From: an uncultured Pseudomonadota bacterium
GTDB lineage: Bacteria; Pseudomonadota; Gammaproteobacteria; Burkholderiales; JALYOK01
Assembly: GCA_902826775.1 (NCBI GenBank)
Contig: CADEHE010000004.1
Span: 230,927 to 294,926, forward strand
Reading direction: 5' to 3'
Length of the DNA: 64,000 bases
This document shows, piece by piece, positions 63,901-64,000 of this stretch. Each line of letters begins with the position of its first letter. Position 1 is the stretch's first letter. The position numbers were made by a program, and so were the translations under genes. The notes beneath the pieces were generated by a model that was not told the DNA's origin, searched no databases, and saw only the letters and a list, made by a program, of their open reading frames with translations.

Positions 63901-64000
63901 TTAATGAACGGGGCGCACGCCCTCAACCATCAACCGCATGCGGTACAGCGCCGATTGCGCGGTCAAGTACAAAGTCTTGCCGTCGGCATCGCCCCACGCC
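63901..64000 (-). CDS. SMP-30/gluconolactonase family protein, 3' end only
   Basis: The last 33 codons of a gene enter from the right edge and read AWGDADGKTLYLTAQSALYR, then MRLMVEGVRPVH and stop. This is the typical end of SMP-30/gluconolactonase/LRE-like beta-propellers, which hydrolyse sugar lactones. The rest lies outside the window. The decayed methyltransferase gene follows it, 24 bases downstream. Confidence 0.75.
   Translation of the reverse strand, partial: AWGDADGKTLYLTAQSALYRMRLMVEGVRPVH

Overview
The window looks like chromosomal DNA of a GC-rich betaproteobacterium. The evidence is gene order: maf, yceD, rpmF, plsX, fabH, fabD, fabG, acpP, fabF, mltG, tmk, holB and tatD in one run, an aspartate aminotransferase divergent from uvrB, a tyrosine phosphatase behind uvrB, and rluC divergent from rne. 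I cannot name the genus. No rRNA, tRNA, CRISPR array, prophage or plasmid functions were seen.

Layout. 1-3400: SOS mutagenesis genes imuA and imuB, with a perfect LexA box in front of imuA. A REP-associated tyrosine transposase sits between them, flanked by inverted repeats and a duplicated imuA 3' end. 3682-13000: a small exported protein, aspartate aminotransferase, uvrB, a low-molecular-weight phosphatase, a MarC membrane protein, a second small exported protein, and a two-subunit molybdenum hydroxylase. 13106-20177: rne, rluC, an HAD phosphatase, a Rieske protein, an S49 peptidase and an RsmI-type methyltransferase.

20326-44948 is a nitrogen-scavenging island and the most interesting part. 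It starts with a sigma-54-type promoter and a urea transporter operon (urtABCDE), then ureD. Next come an AmiC-like amide sensor and an AmiR-like ANTAR antiterminator. Divergent from these is a leader with an ANTAR-target hairpin and an intrinsic terminator, followed by a second Urt-type transporter and amidase amiE. A MoxR/CbbQ-type ATPase, a NorD/CbbO-type VWA protein and a thioredoxin-fold protein without CXXC sit between amiE and ureABC-EFG. The likely logic is urea import and hydrolysis under nitrogen control, plus amide import and hydrolysis induced through AmiC/AmiR.

45013-55337 is the fatty-acid and replication housekeeping run. 55351-59579 is an aminotransferase, M20 deacylase and M81 (MlrC-like) hydrolase cluster. 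The window ends with a DUF188 protein, prfC, an orphan conserved protein, a small orphan, a decayed methyltransferase, and the 3' end of an SMP-30/gluconolactonase gene cut by the window edge.

New or unusual features: a 55-codon reading frame, missed by usual length cut-offs, linked to urtB and urtC by ATGA overlaps and carrying a perfect 46-bp in-frame repeat; the ANTAR leader; the ATPase/VWA/thioredoxin-like trio; and the imuA duplication around the RAYT gene.
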